A stretch of DNA of 64,000 bases from Scleromitrula shiraiana (GCA_028455995.1 JABELC010000001.1:4080501-4144500); one strand, 5' to 3'; positions 1 to 12,589 are shown, numbered from the stretch's first letter. Program-made: numbers and translations. Notes: a model not told the origin generated them from the letters alone.

Positions 1-2
1 CG

Positions 3-257
3 CAGACTAGCCAAGAAACTTTTCCTTTTGAAGCCATCGCGGCTCGACATAACAAACCCATTCAGAAGGTCTTCGATACATTTTCTGCCATCATTCAATT
101 GCCACTTCTGAGACACGCTGCGAATGGAAGAAGACATGGGGCTTTGGGTATAGAGAGAATGAGGGAGTACAGAGAAGCAAAAAGGGCGATGGAAAGAGCA
201 CAAAAAGCCGAGAAGAGGAAGAGGGAGCGTATGGAGAGAGAAAGAGGTAGAGTCTAG
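3..257 (+). CDS. 3' end of a hypothetical protein gene (5' end outside window)
   Basis: An open frame enters from the left edge (first full codon at base 3) and stops at TAG 255-257, giving about 84 residues. The first part reads as a folded segment (an IAARHNKPIQKVFDTFSAI stretch that could be a helix-turn-helix). The last 35 residues are a highly charged Arg/Lys/Glu helix, probably a basic coiled-coil tail. I do not recognise the family. Strand and frame rest on the absence of stops and on codon and residue composition; the other two plus frames stop early. Confidence 0.55.
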   Translation, partial: QTSQETFPFEAIAARHNKPIQKVFDTFSAIIQLPLLRHAANGRRHGALGIERMREYREAKRAMERAQKAEKRKRERMERERGRV

Positions 258-1676
258 GCAAGGAACGGCATCTCGACTTGTGCCAGAAATGAGCATGATA
301 AATGTCTGGAGTTTCTCTAGTCTGCTCTTTTCAAGATTAGTGCTGCTTAAGGAAAACATGCATCAATTTTCAGTTGCACTCGGGACATTGATGCAAGTTT
401 CTTGCTTCAATTCACATTTTAATCAGATACTATCTTATTTGTTTGAGGTCTCACTTCCATTCCGAATCTAAATATGCATGATGGATCTAATCTTATGACT
501 TCATTTCGAAATTAGATGTCCCGAGGAGGTCTTCTTGGAAACCCAGGCTGGTATATAACTAGCTACGTGTGGTGGAGCTGTTGCTCTACAGTATGATCCA
601 GTTTTGATCTTATAGAGGTTTTCTCAGAGCCGGCATAGAGCCTGCTAGGATTTTGGTGCAAACTAATACTATTTTTAAACATGGAGTATGCCCTGTCAGT
701 GACATTAATGATTTATCGTCGTATGCTTATTAGTTAATTGGGGAGTTTATTACAATAGCGAGTTCAAGTGTTTATCTATTTTACTGTGTTACTTGAGATA
801 TATCTTGTATCACTCACAAATTCTGCTGTGCTACCCTACTAAACCTGATGCTACTAATGAATAATCATATTGGCTATGAAACCAAACGCGTCGCTGATTC
901 GCTGCATGACTGTATAATATTCACATGCGAATCCCAATATATAAATTTGAGGATGGATGTCTTTTTAAAAGTGCCTGGATAAAAGTATAAGAAGTGAATC
1001 AGCGGCACGTATATATAGCACACTTTGTTTCGTGTTGAACCTAAAACTAATGGCTACTTACATAGACTCGGACGACTTTGTATAACCCAAGAACCACTGA
1101 CTAATAACAAATGGCGGAAGATTGCATACTAGACAAATATCCAGAGTTTCAACTGTTTACAATATTGAAGAAATATGGCTTTTCATCTTAAATACTCACG
1201 CCTCACATAGATTACCATGAATTCTTGAGATAACATGAGCGTCTTCATTTGAATAACTTAAAACAAATTTCAGACTAGAAATGAGGTTTTCAGGATGTCA
1301 TAAGTACATAAATGAGATGTGCTCATATCAATAACTGCCACGGCTAGCCGCCGCAGGTAATTTATGCAGTAAAGTGGAGTGGTAAATACAGTCGCAGTAG
1401 TTGTGGCGCAGCTTCTTCTAACTATTTAGACATGCCCAATAATACAATGGGTGTCCATTTACAATATGTGTTGTCGTGTTATATTCACTTTTGTTAATTA
1501 ACAAAATTGTTTGGCCAAGTGGATCAAATAATAGTATTCCCGCGTTGTGACATTACAAGAACATAGTTCTCATCCACCCCCCCTCCCCACCCATAATAAT
1601 CCCTCTCTTGAAAACAAGACTTACTACTAGTTCTTGTTAAGCACCTCATTCTGGCAACCACTGTTTGCAACGACGA
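258..1676. other. intergenic, no gene seen
   Basis: AT-rich sequence with frequent stops in all frames. The 63-codon plus frame at 280-471 has no protein-like composition. It probably holds the 3' UTR of the left gene and the promoter of the P450 gene. A C-rich run (about 1577-1590) lies about 90 bp before the P450 start. Confidence 0.5.
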
Positions 1677-3635
1677 ATGATGGGAATAAACTTGTTACAG
1701 AAAGCAATGAGCAATTTTGCTTTGCTCCAAGATGTGGTGTCTAACGGAATAATGTTGGCGCTTGCAACTCTACCGGGCTTGCTTCTATGCTGGAGAATTT
1801 GGCGTTTCTCTATTATGCCTAGATTCCATCCGGATCGACCACAAGAACTACCATACTGGATACCATGTAAGTCATAACTATGGTGATGAACTGATTATGG
1901 ATTACTGACCTTGATTTGGTGCACGCTAGTCATTGGTAAGAACCTTCACCTGAACATTTGTCACGAATAGAGAGCTAACATTATATTCTATGTCATGCTT
2001 GGGCGTTCTTTCAAAACTCAAATGCTGTCACAGACAGAGGAAGGTCACAACTTCAAAGTCCAAACTTTAATTATGCATAGGTGCTGACGATGAAACGTAG
2101 TAAACTCTTTGGAACGGAGCCATACATAGTACAGCTTGCGGGTGAACAACTATGCATCATTACCGCACCCGAAGATCTCAACGAGATATACCGACGTTCA
2201 ACAACTTATTCCATGATACTTTTCGTAAGAGAAATGCTTAATTGGATTGGAGTATCACCAGAAAATATAGATAGCATGTGGAACACACCATCCACGTCTC
2301 CTGATGTCTTACCCAACAAAGTAACCTGCATACAAGACCAGATCATGGAACATCATCGAAAACAACTCCATGCTGGAGAAAACTTCGACACTCTTATAGA
2401 CTCGCGCTTACTTCCTGGTATTCAACGGAAACTTCAATGGGAATCACTCAAAACTCATCCATCATGTATCCAGCACACCGAAAACTCCATTACATTATCA
2501 CTCTGGAAACTGTGTGCAGAACTTGTAATGAGTGGATCAGATAACGCATACTATGGGCACAAACTTGCAGAAATCAACCCAGATCTTCTAAAGTCTCAGC
2601 TAGCATGGGAAGCTACAAGTTGGAAATACTTGTATCAACTCCCTAAATTTCTTGCGAAAGATATGCATCAAGCAGCCGATGAGATCGTAGCTACTTTGCG
2701 AGAATACTTCGATACCCCTAGAGATCAACGAGAAGATGGAATTTACTGGGTCAAGAGAGTTGAAGATGATTTGAGAAGCGGCGGGTTAAATAGTGATCAA
2801 GTGGCTCGCGTCGCTATGTTACATCTCTGGGCGTAAGCTTCCCCCTTTCGCCTTTCTCTCTTTCTCAGACACATTCCACATTCTTCGTAGGCTTTCATCT
2901 AATCCATATGCTAAAATGACCACCATAGAATCACCGGTAACGTCTACAAAGCTACCTTCTGGATACTATCGCATCTCTTCTACAACCCCACTCTCCTCGC
3001 CGCCATCAAAGAAGAAATCCGTCCGGCGGTGGTTAACGGCACAGTCGATCAAAAATATCTGATCGAATCATGTCCTCAACTCGATTCCCTCTGGAACGAA
3101 GTCCTCCGCTTTTATCATGGAGGTGCACTGGCTCGAGAAATCACTACCGCTACTGTTCTAGGTGGCAAAAAACTCGAAAAGGGTGCAAAAATAATGGTAT
3201 GTCCTAAATCAAAACTTAGACCCATTCTCTCTTATATGGCCATTTCCCCTCGCATCTCCTCAGATGTTCAATCAAGAAAATAATAACAAACAAACACAGA
3301 CACTATTCCGAGTCCTCCACCGCTCATCCACCGCATGGTCCGCTACTGGATCCCCCTCAACCTTCAACCCTCGCCGATTCCTAACCGACAAGACACTCTC
3401 CCGCTCCCCGAATTTTCGCCCATGGGGTGGAGGTCCTGGACTTTGTCCCGGTCGCTTCTTAGCCAAGAATTCAGTTTTCAGTATAGTAGCGTTACTTTTA
3501 GTTGGTGATTTGGATGTTCAGCTTGAGGGTACTTCTCAACGATTCCCGACTGTGAATGAGACGAAGCCGGGGATTGGAATTTTGGATCCAATTTATGGGG
3601 ATGATTTGAGGATTGTGGTTACTAGAAAGTTGTAG
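1677..3635 (+). CDS. cytochrome P450 monooxygenase (microsomal, fungal), six-exon model with one abnormal splice acceptor
   Basis: Proposed exons: 1677-1866, 1930-1935, 1992-2043, 2101-2832, 2929-3196, 3300-3635 (527 residues). The N-terminus has a hydrophobic anchor (residues ~25-45) followed by a Pro-rich hinge reaching PYWIPFIGHAW. Further on are the I-helix region ending in TGNVYKATFW, the K-helix ExxR as NEVLR, the FNPRRF (PERF) motif and the heme loop FRPWGGGPGLCPGR with the cysteine thiolate ligand. All core P450 motifs are present and length is normal. The order of motifs resembles fungal P450s related to CYP7/CYP8 (oxysterol 7-alpha-hydroxylase/prostacyclin-synthase-like); substrate unknown. 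Exon 2 is a 6-base microexon needed to restore PFIG. The acceptor before exon 3 reads ..ctat|GTCATG instead of ..ag, so correct splicing is doubtful. ATG 1677 is the first ATG in frame. Confidence 0.82.
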
Positions 3636-3702
3636 GTTTGTTGGTTGGATTTCTCATTCTGTGGACGGATCGCAAATTAGGTGGATACGTTGGCTTGTTA
3701 TG

Positions 3703-4800
3703 CTAGCTAGGAGATTCATATCTACTTCTTGAAATAGATAGATCTCGATCTACTCCATAAAGTAACTCTTGAATTGATTGAAGTAGCAATCCATTATCAC
3801 CCACTAACGTCTTCTTTGACTCTTTACCCAGAACTTCAATCTTCGCCCCCCGAACATCTAGATCAAGAACACTCTGCTTTTCATGTTCAGCATCAATGCG
3901 GATGGAGGGACAACATCGTATGTCGAGTGGAAGGCAGGTAACATTTGTAAAACTGTTGTTGTTATCAGTAGAGATTTGTGCTAAAATGAGAATAACATTC
4001 GTTTGGATAATCTCATAGCATTTGGCAATATAAATTATTATTCTCATCCATCGACTCTCGATTAAAGAACCAAAACAAGGTATGAACTAACTCGAGAGCA
4101 AGCAATCAGGTGGAAACTTACCAATGTCAAGATCTAAGCTCTCCAAATCTTCAACCATAGGAAGTGCGGTATTGCCCAGTTTTCTAGTAGCCCGACGACT
4201 CTTGATCTCCAATTTCGAGCTCTTCGTCTTCGTCTTTAATGTTAACTTCAGTATCTGCGTCATCAATACTAAGTCCAGGTGATTTCGAAACAACAGTCTC
4301 CTTACCATGCGATTCGAGTTTCAAAATCTGATCCGTCGCCGATACTGGTTTTCTCTCCTCGCAACTCAACACTATAACCCTGATACTCGAGCTCCTCCAA
4401 ACCCACCACTTGCCCAGGGCTTGGCATATAAAACTTCTCAAGTTCCTCTTTTATTCCCAAAAATCACTCGGCATCTTTATTCTTATCAAATCTCACAAAA
4501 AAACTTAACAATCTTCGAGGTTCCCCGCAAACGTCCTTGCTCCAATAAATAACAAAGAATCTTCACCGCATCCTCTGTTGTCAAATCAGTAAATTCCAGT
4601 ACATGAGTATTTTCCACAACCAGCTTCTGCGCCCCGTCACGTCTGGTCAATGTAACTATATCGTTGACGCCCTTTCGAGAGGAAAGAAAGATCGAGAGAT
4701 TCGTAGGGGGGAGATTAGTGAAGGGATGACGGAAGGCAAGAAACATAGGGAGACGGTCTTTGTGGAATTCTCCCTTAGGCCCTAAACCTGGTATTCGCAT
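3703..4800 (-). pseudogene. degenerate or mis-spliced unknown gene, possible STAND/NB-ARC-like fragment
   Basis: Three minus-strand blocks have protein-like composition but are not in one frame. Block 4800-4486 starts with ATG and includes LSIFLSSRKGVNDIVTL followed by VLEFTDLTTEDAVKILCYLL, which weakly resembles the sensor region of NB-ARC/TPR fungal proteins (TSR then an L-T-x-x-DA pattern). Block 4441-4095 is Glu/Asp/Lys rich. Block 3974-3703 follows a good intron (donor gtaagt at about 4123, acceptor ..aacaacag at about 3975) and ends at a stop at 3703. A frame change between the first two blocks cannot be explained by an obvious intron. Family assignment is only a guess. Confidence 0.35.
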
Positions 4801-7483
4801 GATTCGATTGAGAATGGCTGGGAGTTCTCAAATATTGTCTTGTCTGTTGCTGATATATTGTGTTGCCTACAGTGGATATTGTATTGTTTGAAAATTTAAT
4901 GGTGGAGTTCACGGTTGAATTGGAATATTAGTGTGCGAATTTGGTTCGGCAGCAAGATTAAGATTAGAAAAGGTCTAATCTTAGAAGTTTGGAAATTTCA
5001 GATGTGAGTATTGGAGATGGGTAATATACAAGTCATTGAATGTTCAAATTGAACCAGAGACATAAGAGTTCTTTTTTCAGACGGGAATCTAAGGAATTAG
5101 ACGTTCTACCTTTAAATTCTTATCTATTCTAATACGAGTAGATCAGAATAGTATCAGATAATACTCAACCAGCCATCTTATCTTTGACTCTTTCATTATT
5201 GCAGTAGGATCTACCAAGTTATGAATCATCATGGGTTCAATAATAGATCCTTGAATATGTATTCAACATACAGATAGACCTTAGAATACTCTTTAAGCCA
5301 ATGCAGCAACGATTGTCAATATAAAGCATAGATATCTAAATCTTAGAATATATGTAATTGTAAGATTACTTACCTCAGTGATCAATTGAACGGACATTCA
5401 GAACTTCAATGGCTCATCTCTACTAGAGGCCACCGCTCATGTTCTTGAATAAACCCCGCCATCTCCCGCAAGAAAGCGCATCTCGCTTCCCAAATTGGAG
5501 ACCCCCCAATCCCCCACCCTACCATCATCCTCAAACTCTGCGATATCTTTCTCCCTCCTACATGTTTGTCACATCTGCCCCCTCATATCACATGCCTACC
5601 ACAACTCCCATCCCTAAACTCCCGACTCCCTTCTCTCTGCACGTTTCTCAAACAACATCTACAAATACGCCCCTCTGTCCCTCCCCGTCATCACTTTTCT
5701 TTTCTTTTCCCAGCTTTCCTTTCCTTTGCCACACCGGCCAAGATCAAGTGTAGTATCTGTTCTTTTCAGTTTAATTAATCTCTGAAATACTATCTCTCAT
5801 AGGCAGTCGTTGATTATACATATGTTTGTCATTTTGGATTTGATCGCCATGCTTGCGTGTTGTGATTAGATCCGTGGTTTCGATGGTATTGTACTGGTTC
5901 TGGGCGAAACTTATTTTTTTCGGCTTCGTTTAGGATAGGAGAGGGGAGGCTTTTTTTCGGTGCATGTTTTTGGAGAGCGGGAATTGCGAGGAAGGGAATG
6001 GAGGGAATGGGGGTGGTTATGAGGGGTTCATTGGAGATTGAAGGGGAGATCGAAGAGTTTCTTTTGGGCGATGATGGTGGTGAAGTGGCAACAGAATCGT
6101 GTTTTTCAAAACAGTAGGAGGTCTTGTTCAATGTAACGAAGACGCTTTACCAGGCATTATAAACATGTACTCCGGATTTAATTAATTTACATCACAATTG
6201 GTGCGTTCGATTTGAAGATGACTAATGATACTATAATCGCATTACATAAGCATCTAGCTGGATATATGCCGATAGAAATATAATAAGTCCTGTACAAAAA
6301 CGGACTCTCAGTATCGTTTTTCATTGTGCTTTCTTACTGCAGAAAATAATCCTAGACATATACGATTCTGCACACCCATTCGAGACCCTTACCCCTTGTA
6401 CAACGGCAGTGAACCGATAGTTGAGAAGCCCCCACCCCACTATCTACAATGATGACCGCAGCATGAAAAGCCTAGGATAGTGGCTAGGCTATATGTATGG
6501 ATGAAGATATTTCAATCTGCATTGAAACATTGTTTTCTATCTGGATAAACGGATAATGATGCAAGATTAGGGGTTAAGTATAGATACAGTACGGCGCAGG
6601 TGTGTGTCGAAGAAGTAGCATTCATACTACGAGGTCTGCACGAGAGTTCAAGAGATACTGTGAGGTTCTTTCGAATATGTATCTTTCTTACACCAAAGGA
6701 CTAATGTAGCTGTGTGGTTACTTTGTGCATATGCAGTTTTTTTATGTGGTTTTAATGGAAGATATTAAGAAAGATGGCTGACTACAAAGCGGATAATCGT
6801 TGCTTTTGGACCTATTCCCACAAGCTGTGGGAGGAATTAGACAGAAGCCAAATTGAAATTAACAAAATAAAAGTAAATGCTACATGTAGAGTATGGGGAC
6901 TTCATCGTGAAGTTGAGAAAGAGTAAAGTTCCAGCACGAAATGTGAAGTGAATTGTGTAGAGTGCAAATCAAGAAAGTATAACGAGGGTCAATACAGCGT
7001 CAGATCACGCTAACCGTTTAAATAGTAGCGCACATTCCCGCCCATTTGTCCAAGTTCAACCTAGAAAGTCAATCTGGAAATTCTCGTTCTGTTACCACTG
7101 ACGTCGATACGAGATATTTTTCTGTCATTATCTCCATTGGAGTATCTGCTCTAGATCAAGGAAACACATTTTCATATCTAACATCTTATTCACTATCATC
7201 TGAAATGATGCCCTGCATTGAATTTGAGACTCGAAGAAGAAACTTGGTTGCGCATCGCCGCATAAACTCTTCCAAGAAATACGTCCACAAACGTCATGAT
7301 TACGACAAAATAAATGGGTAGGTTGACAGCGTAAGTAGATTTATACCACATTAAAAGATCTCAAGGTAACTTCTTTTCCATTTGCCATTCTTCTTCATCA
7401 AAGTTCCTCTACGCACCAAATCTCAAAAGATATCCTATAAACATTACCTCCACTCAAAATAAACAATCAAATACCCTATCAAC
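4801..7483. other. long intergenic region without a supported gene
   Basis: Mostly AT-rich. A Pro/Ser-rich minus frame (6131-5829) reads like protein but has no ATG start and no convincing splice partners. A C/T-rich tract lies at about 5500-5720. Bases 5388-5420 carry a short element that recurs near 47.7 kb (listed separately). The segment 7380-7483 is pyrimidine-rich and is probably the promoter/5' UTR of the gene at 7484. Confidence 0.5.
5388..5420 (+). repeat. short dispersed repeat, copy 1
   Basis: The stretch AACGGACATTCA followed by RAAYTTC-RATRGCTC is seen here and again at about 47701-47731 with few differences. Two copies over 42 kb of noncoding DNA suggest a transposon or MITE remnant; no full element with terminal repeats could be delimited here. 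Confidence 0.35.
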
Positions 7484-7967
7484 ATGGCCAATACCTTCCT
7501 TGTCGTTCTCGCGGTTTTCATCACCGTCACTGCTCTCATTGCTGGTGCTTATGCCACTGGAGCACTCGATCCATATATTGAGCAATTAGGTGCATTTGCA
7601 TTTAAATTTAAGGCGAAGGCTGAGGCGAAGAAATTGGGTCTTCAGGGTCTACAAGAAGGAACTGATTTCCTTGCAAGTAAGTTATATGTATCCTTATACT
7701 TCATTCAAAACTTCATAATTCTGTTCTTGTGTAATCGCATCACTGCACTGTACAATACAAATGCTGATTGGAATTCCTCCTTTAGGTGACTTGAAGGGTA
7801 ATAAACAAGCACAGGAAGTCATGGAGGGTAAGGGACCAATTGGTGGATTGAAAACAGGTGGTGAGGGACTTGCTGGTGGTGCTCTTGGAGGTGTCAATTC
7901 TGCTGGTGAGGGATTGATGGGAGGATTGAAATCTGGCGGAGAGGGATTGAAAGGAGGTTTATTCTAA
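7484..7967 (+). CDS. small membrane-anchored glycine-rich protein, unknown function
   Basis: Two exons, 7484-7676 and 7786-7967, give 124 residues; the intron has gtaagt, a tgctgat branch site and a tttag end. Residues 1-25 form one hydrophobic segment (signal peptide or N-terminal membrane anchor). A Lys/Ala-rich helix follows (AFKFKAKAEAKKLG). The C-terminal ~45 residues are imperfect repeats of GGLKxGGEGLxGG. The last residues are KGGLF. Small proteins of this layout occur in many filamentous fungi, but I know no function. ATG 7484 is preceded by aaac and the frame is open only from there. Confidence 0.8.
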
Positions 7968-10380
7968 ACTGACGATTTCTCGTACATATTACGGCGAAGA
8001 AATGGTTTAGAGGTTACGATATGATTGATGCTTGATGATTGATGATTTATGATGGATGAACTCGTTATGGGTTAGATATTAATCCAGGATGATAGAAGAT
8101 GAAGCTGTACGCACGAGCCAGCAATGATGGGATTTGTTTCGGAATTTTAACATGGGATGAACTATATGAATAGAATCATACCATAGCATAGCATAAATAG
8201 CATTAGGTGTTGGCGTTAAGCATTACGAATACAAAAGATTCCGAGTGATTCATATTTACTCGTGCAATGTCTGCAGTGTAATCATAGTGTCATACCTTCA
8301 TGGCATAGTAACATTGATTCATAGCTATAGCTACCCACAGAGTCAAGATAAGAAACCTCCTCAACCCAACCCAAGTACGACTACGTACGTACGTACAGTA
8401 CATACAGTGCAGTACAGTGCAGTACAGTACAGCACACCGGCGAATTAATAATACCAACCACGAACTCGTGAAATCTTTCCCCCATTGCATCCAACGTACT
8501 TCTTGCTCATTCGATTAGCCTCTCATGTCATGCATGCATGCATGGTATTTCTCATTATCTCATTCTTTACTACACATGGCGGGTCACTTTGGTCGGTCCC
8601 TCAATCTCAGTCAGTAGCCACGCGTGCATTGTTTTCTAAAACAATCGTACGTCTCCGTCTCCGTGGTGGGTGTAAAACTTCCGGCACCTGGGTTTGTAAA
8701 GAAATTATTTATTTATTTATTTGTTTGTTTATTATTTTTATTTTATTTATTTATTTTTATTTATTTTTATACATTTCTAATTATTTTCAAGCTCAAGCTC
8801 AACAGCTCAAGCTCAAAGCTCAAAGTTCAAAGCTCAAGCTTGTGATAAAGTCATTTACCCTGTTGTTCCCAAGGGAATCCCCTGCTTTCTTGTCAATGTG
8901 ATAGTTAACAGGCCTGTAGGTATGAAACGCGTATATTTAAATTCAAGGCCTTGATGGAGGAGATGCAAAACTCGACGGAGAATGAAAAAAATTTTGTTGA
9001 GATGATTCTAGATTTGCTGTTGCTGTAGTAGAAGAAGAAAAGGGAAAGGAGAGAAAAAATTGGTTGGGAGGGGAGTACTTTATTACTGTAATTAAAGTAC
9101 TGTCTGTACTCGACTACTTCCGTATAAAGTAGTATTATCTATTTGATGTGAATTTTATATACCGTATGGTACCGTGATAGTATCGATATCTAGGTACGGA
9201 ATAGAAGTAGATAGATAGATATTATTTGCTTAGAAATCATTTGGAGAATTTTTATCTGATTTATCTGATTTATTGTTTATTGTTTATTTATTTATTATTT
9301 ATTAATATTTACTTTTACTTTGCTTTGTCTCAAATGCCCCAGACAGGCTCAAGTGCTTACGAAAAAAACGATAAATGACATCAGCCTTCCCGCTCTCAAT
9401 GTTGCCTCAATTGATATTCCCCTCCTTGCTATCAAAAAATATATATAAACATTGTACAATAAGAACCCGAACTTCGATATCTGTAAATTCTGTATTATTA
9501 TATTATTATATTATTATTATTATTATAATAATAATTATATATACATTTCAATCTTTGAGTCTCTATATAGAACTATATTAATTCTATTCTACAAAGTATT
9601 TTTATTTACATTTACATTTGGGGTCCGCATTTTTCGAGAATAATAATAAGTAATATATGATATTATACTTCGTATTGATTGAAGAATTCCTCTACTCTAT
9701 ACCTTTTAATTCTATCTAGTGTTTATACTGAAGATCCATATCTAGAAATCCGCGATTGGTATAAACCCCGTATGAACAAACCTAGTACACGAGTCAATTC
9801 AAGGTTTCTCAAGTAACTTTCTAAACTTTCAATAATCCTTATTAATAATTCGCTCCTCTTGATAGACTACATATAGTAGTACATATAGTACCTATAATAT
9901 AACAATAAATACATGGTATGCTTTGGTCTTCTTGCATGAAGAACTTCAAAACCCCCCTCAATAATCTAAATATCTAATAATATAATATCTTATAATATCT
10001 TATAATATTTGGGGGCGGCGATGATAGCATTTCTTTCTATTTCTTCTCCTTCTTATTAACTGGTATACTACTACTTCATTTCAATATCAACCTAACACTC
10101 ACTCTCACACTCACCATCACACTCACACTCACACTCAACCCTCATATCCATTTCGACATTCAATATATTTCATACACTCAATCAAGCATGCGACAAATCA
10201 ATTTGGATAAACTATTATTGTTATACAAATTATAGAGAGAATCACAATCAATACACAAATAGCAGCACATATCACAAACCCCAAGAAAGGACCAATCGTC
10301 GTCATTCCATCCCACTTTGTATAGGCTAAACGGAGGACGATTCCCACAGCTTTGAGTGAAGAACCAAAATTCCGGGCAAA
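7968..10380. other. gene-free, repeat-rich intergenic region
   Basis: Contains low-complexity runs: TACG/GTAC repeats (about 8380-8432), CATG repeats (8530-8542), TTTA/ATTT tracts (8705-8775), AAGCTC repeats (about 8788-8838), ATT repeats (9490-9540) and CACACT repeats (10097-10135). Apparent frames here follow these repeats. The CA/CT-rich stretch just before 10381 is probably the promoter/5' UTR of the SYLF gene. Confidence 0.55.
8788..8838 (+). repeat. AGCTCAA direct repeats
   Basis: Seven to eight near-identical units of AAGCTCAA/AAAGCTCA lie in tandem, directly after an ATTT-rich tract. Simple microsatellite-like array in noncoding DNA. Confidence 0.6.
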
Positions 10381-12589
10381 ATGCAAAGAGCAGTATCATG
10401 GCTCCCGTCATGGGATAGGACGAAGACTACCAGTAAGAAAGGTTTCGACAAGACTTGGGCATGGGCAGATAAATTAGGTGCTCCTGTCAATCGATTAACG
10501 AACAAAATTGGATCGGAAGCTTTCTGGCCGGTATGGAGCTTTCCCTTGCCCCTCCTTCATTTTTTGGATCTGCCGGTGAACATGATATTGATAAAACATC
10601 TATAGACATCCCTCGATAAAGAATGCGATAAAGCTGCTCGAATTCTAAAGACATTTTGTAGTGAGTAAACATTCTATGGCCTCGATTTTCTCTTAATCGT
10701 TTTGCTGACACTACGCCGCAGAGGATGGATTTTATACAGAAGAAGATAGGCCGTCAACGCAAGGCGGGCCAACAGCTAAACAAAGGATAATAAAAAAGAT
10801 ACCACAAAAAGTCATAGAAAATGCCGTCGGTTTGGCAATCTTCACCACAATGCGAACGGGGCTATGGATATCTGGGGCGGGAGGCAGTGGTGTCTTAATT
10901 GCGAGAAAGGAAGATGGAACTTGGTCTCCACCATCTGGCATACTGCTGCACACGGCGGGCCTGGGATTCTTGGTGGGCGTCGATATTTATGATTGTGTGG
11001 TCGTTATAAATAATCGGAAAACTCTCGATTCATTCACTAAAGTACGAGCTACTATCGGAGGGGAAATAAGTGCTGTTGCCGGTCCTGTGGGAATAGGAGG
11101 GGTAATTGAGAATGATGGAAAGTGGAAACAAGTCAACCGACCAGTTTTCACTTATCTCAAATCTCGAGGATTTTATGCAGGTGTACAAGTGGATGGAACG
11201 GTGATTGTTGAAAGAACGGACGAAAATGAACGATTTTACGGACAAAGAATTGGAGTAACTGATATCTTGGCCGGAAAAGTTCGAAATCCTCCTTATGAGA
11301 CAAAATTGCTCATGGAGACGGTTAAAGCTGCCGAAGGCAGAACTGACGTAGATCAATCTTTAATGGATCAACTTTTAGATGAACCAGCTCCCGGCGATGT
11401 GGAGTTGCAATCGCCTACAACGAAACATGCATCGCTATCACCAACATTTGGAATACCCGAGCCGGATGATCCAGATCCATATGGAGTGTTGGCATTAGAG
11501 AACGCAGGGCTCGAAATCCGCGAAGCAGGGACCAAATCTCGTCCGCCGAGTACCCAATTCGAATATCATCCAAGTCCCTCAAGTCCTATGTATCAACGAT
11601 TTAGCCGTCGCAGTTTCGACACCCAGGCCTCGGTTTCGAGAAGTAATAGGGAGAGTTATATGTCGAATAAAACGAGGACGAGCACAGATCGTGCTACGCA
11701 AACTATGGAGATGGGAACACAGACTGATGATTTATTTTCTCCCAATACCACCCTAACCGAATCGCCGGGTACAAGTCCCAGTCGTAGCAATAATGAACAC
11801 AAGAAGATTATAGAGGAGGAACAAGGCTCGAATTATCATAATGAAAAAGTGATCGTGGTGGAACCGGAAGAAGTCGATTTTACGAAAATTGATCTGGGGC
11901 CTTATAATAGTTTAAATCACAGTCAGGAGGAATTCGACGGTACGACTGTTAACGATAGTCCTCCATATCTACACGAACATCATCACGATTCCCTCGACGA
12001 AATCTCAGATTCGGACTCTAACCCAGCCGCGTCTGATTTCGAAGACGACGACGATGATGAAGATTTCGAGGAAGAAGAAGAACCGGTTGTATTCGAAGCC
12101 GCTTCTGCACACGCCACGGTCATCACACCTCAGACTATTAAAGCGAGGGGTGGGGTTGTTAATATCGTGGGGCCGAAACGAGGACCGCCGCCTCCGTTGC
12201 CGCCGAGAAGCTCGCTGAGGAATAGCAAGACTTCGATGGTTAGTTTGGGGATTGGAAGGAGTCCTGTGCGGGAGGGGTTTGAGGAGGTTACGGTCCACGG
12301 GGTTGAGAGGACGAGTGCGGAGAGAGTGAGTTTGGAGGGTGCGGGGGGTGGTGAGAATGGTGTGGTCGACGGGGTAAATCTTAATGAGACGACGGTCGAT
12401 GAGGTGGCGAAGGGGGAATATCTCGAGAAGATTGATTCGCCAGTTGAGCAGAAATCGAATGTAGATGGGAAAGTGGGGGGGCTCAAACAGCAGCAGGAAG
12501 TATTAGATAATAAATTGGTCGAGGGGGAGAAAGTAAAGGCTGAGAATGAGGAGGATCTACATGTGGATATTCCTGGTGGTTGGAAATAA
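10381..12589 (+). CDS. SYLF-domain protein (Ysc84/Lsb4/SH3YL1-like), Pro-rich acidic tail
   Basis: Exons 10381-10530, 10606-10660 and 10722-12589 give 690 residues. The SYLF domain (formerly DUF500) covers about residues 60-260: KAARILKTF, the IENAVGLAIFTTMRTG motif, SGAGGSGVLIARKEDGTWSPP, VGVDIYDCVVVINNR and AGPVGIGG are typical. In yeast and animals SYLF proteins bind phosphoinositides and F-actin at endocytic patches. Here the N-terminal extension (SWLPSWDRTKTTSKK) is of the filamentous-fungal type and there is no SH3 domain. Instead the tail is long, disordered and acidic (runs of D/E at residues ~505-530) and carries a polyproline block GPPPPLPPR (an SH3 ligand). Both introns have good donors and the joins keep frame. 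Confidence 0.88.

Noticed and set aside
5036..5420. Possible MITE bounded by TTGAATGTTCAAATTGAAC and the 5.4 kb repeat copy
   Set aside because: The two ends match only partly as inverted repeats and no target duplication is visible; only the shared short repeat is reported.
5829..6131. Minus-strand Pro/Ser-rich frame (100 residues)
   Set aside because: It has protein-like composition but only a TTG start, and no upstream exon or clear splice signal; kept as unresolved rather than a gene.
8245..9650. Several 60-140 codon frames (Phe/Ile/Leu-rich)
   Set aside because: They run through ATTT, TACG and AGCTCAA repeats; no splice-linked exons.
10178..10411. Minus-strand Cys/Trp-rich frames just before the SYLF start
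   Set aside because: Overlap the SYLF start codon and its leader; composition reflects AT-rich leader sequence, no homology recognised.
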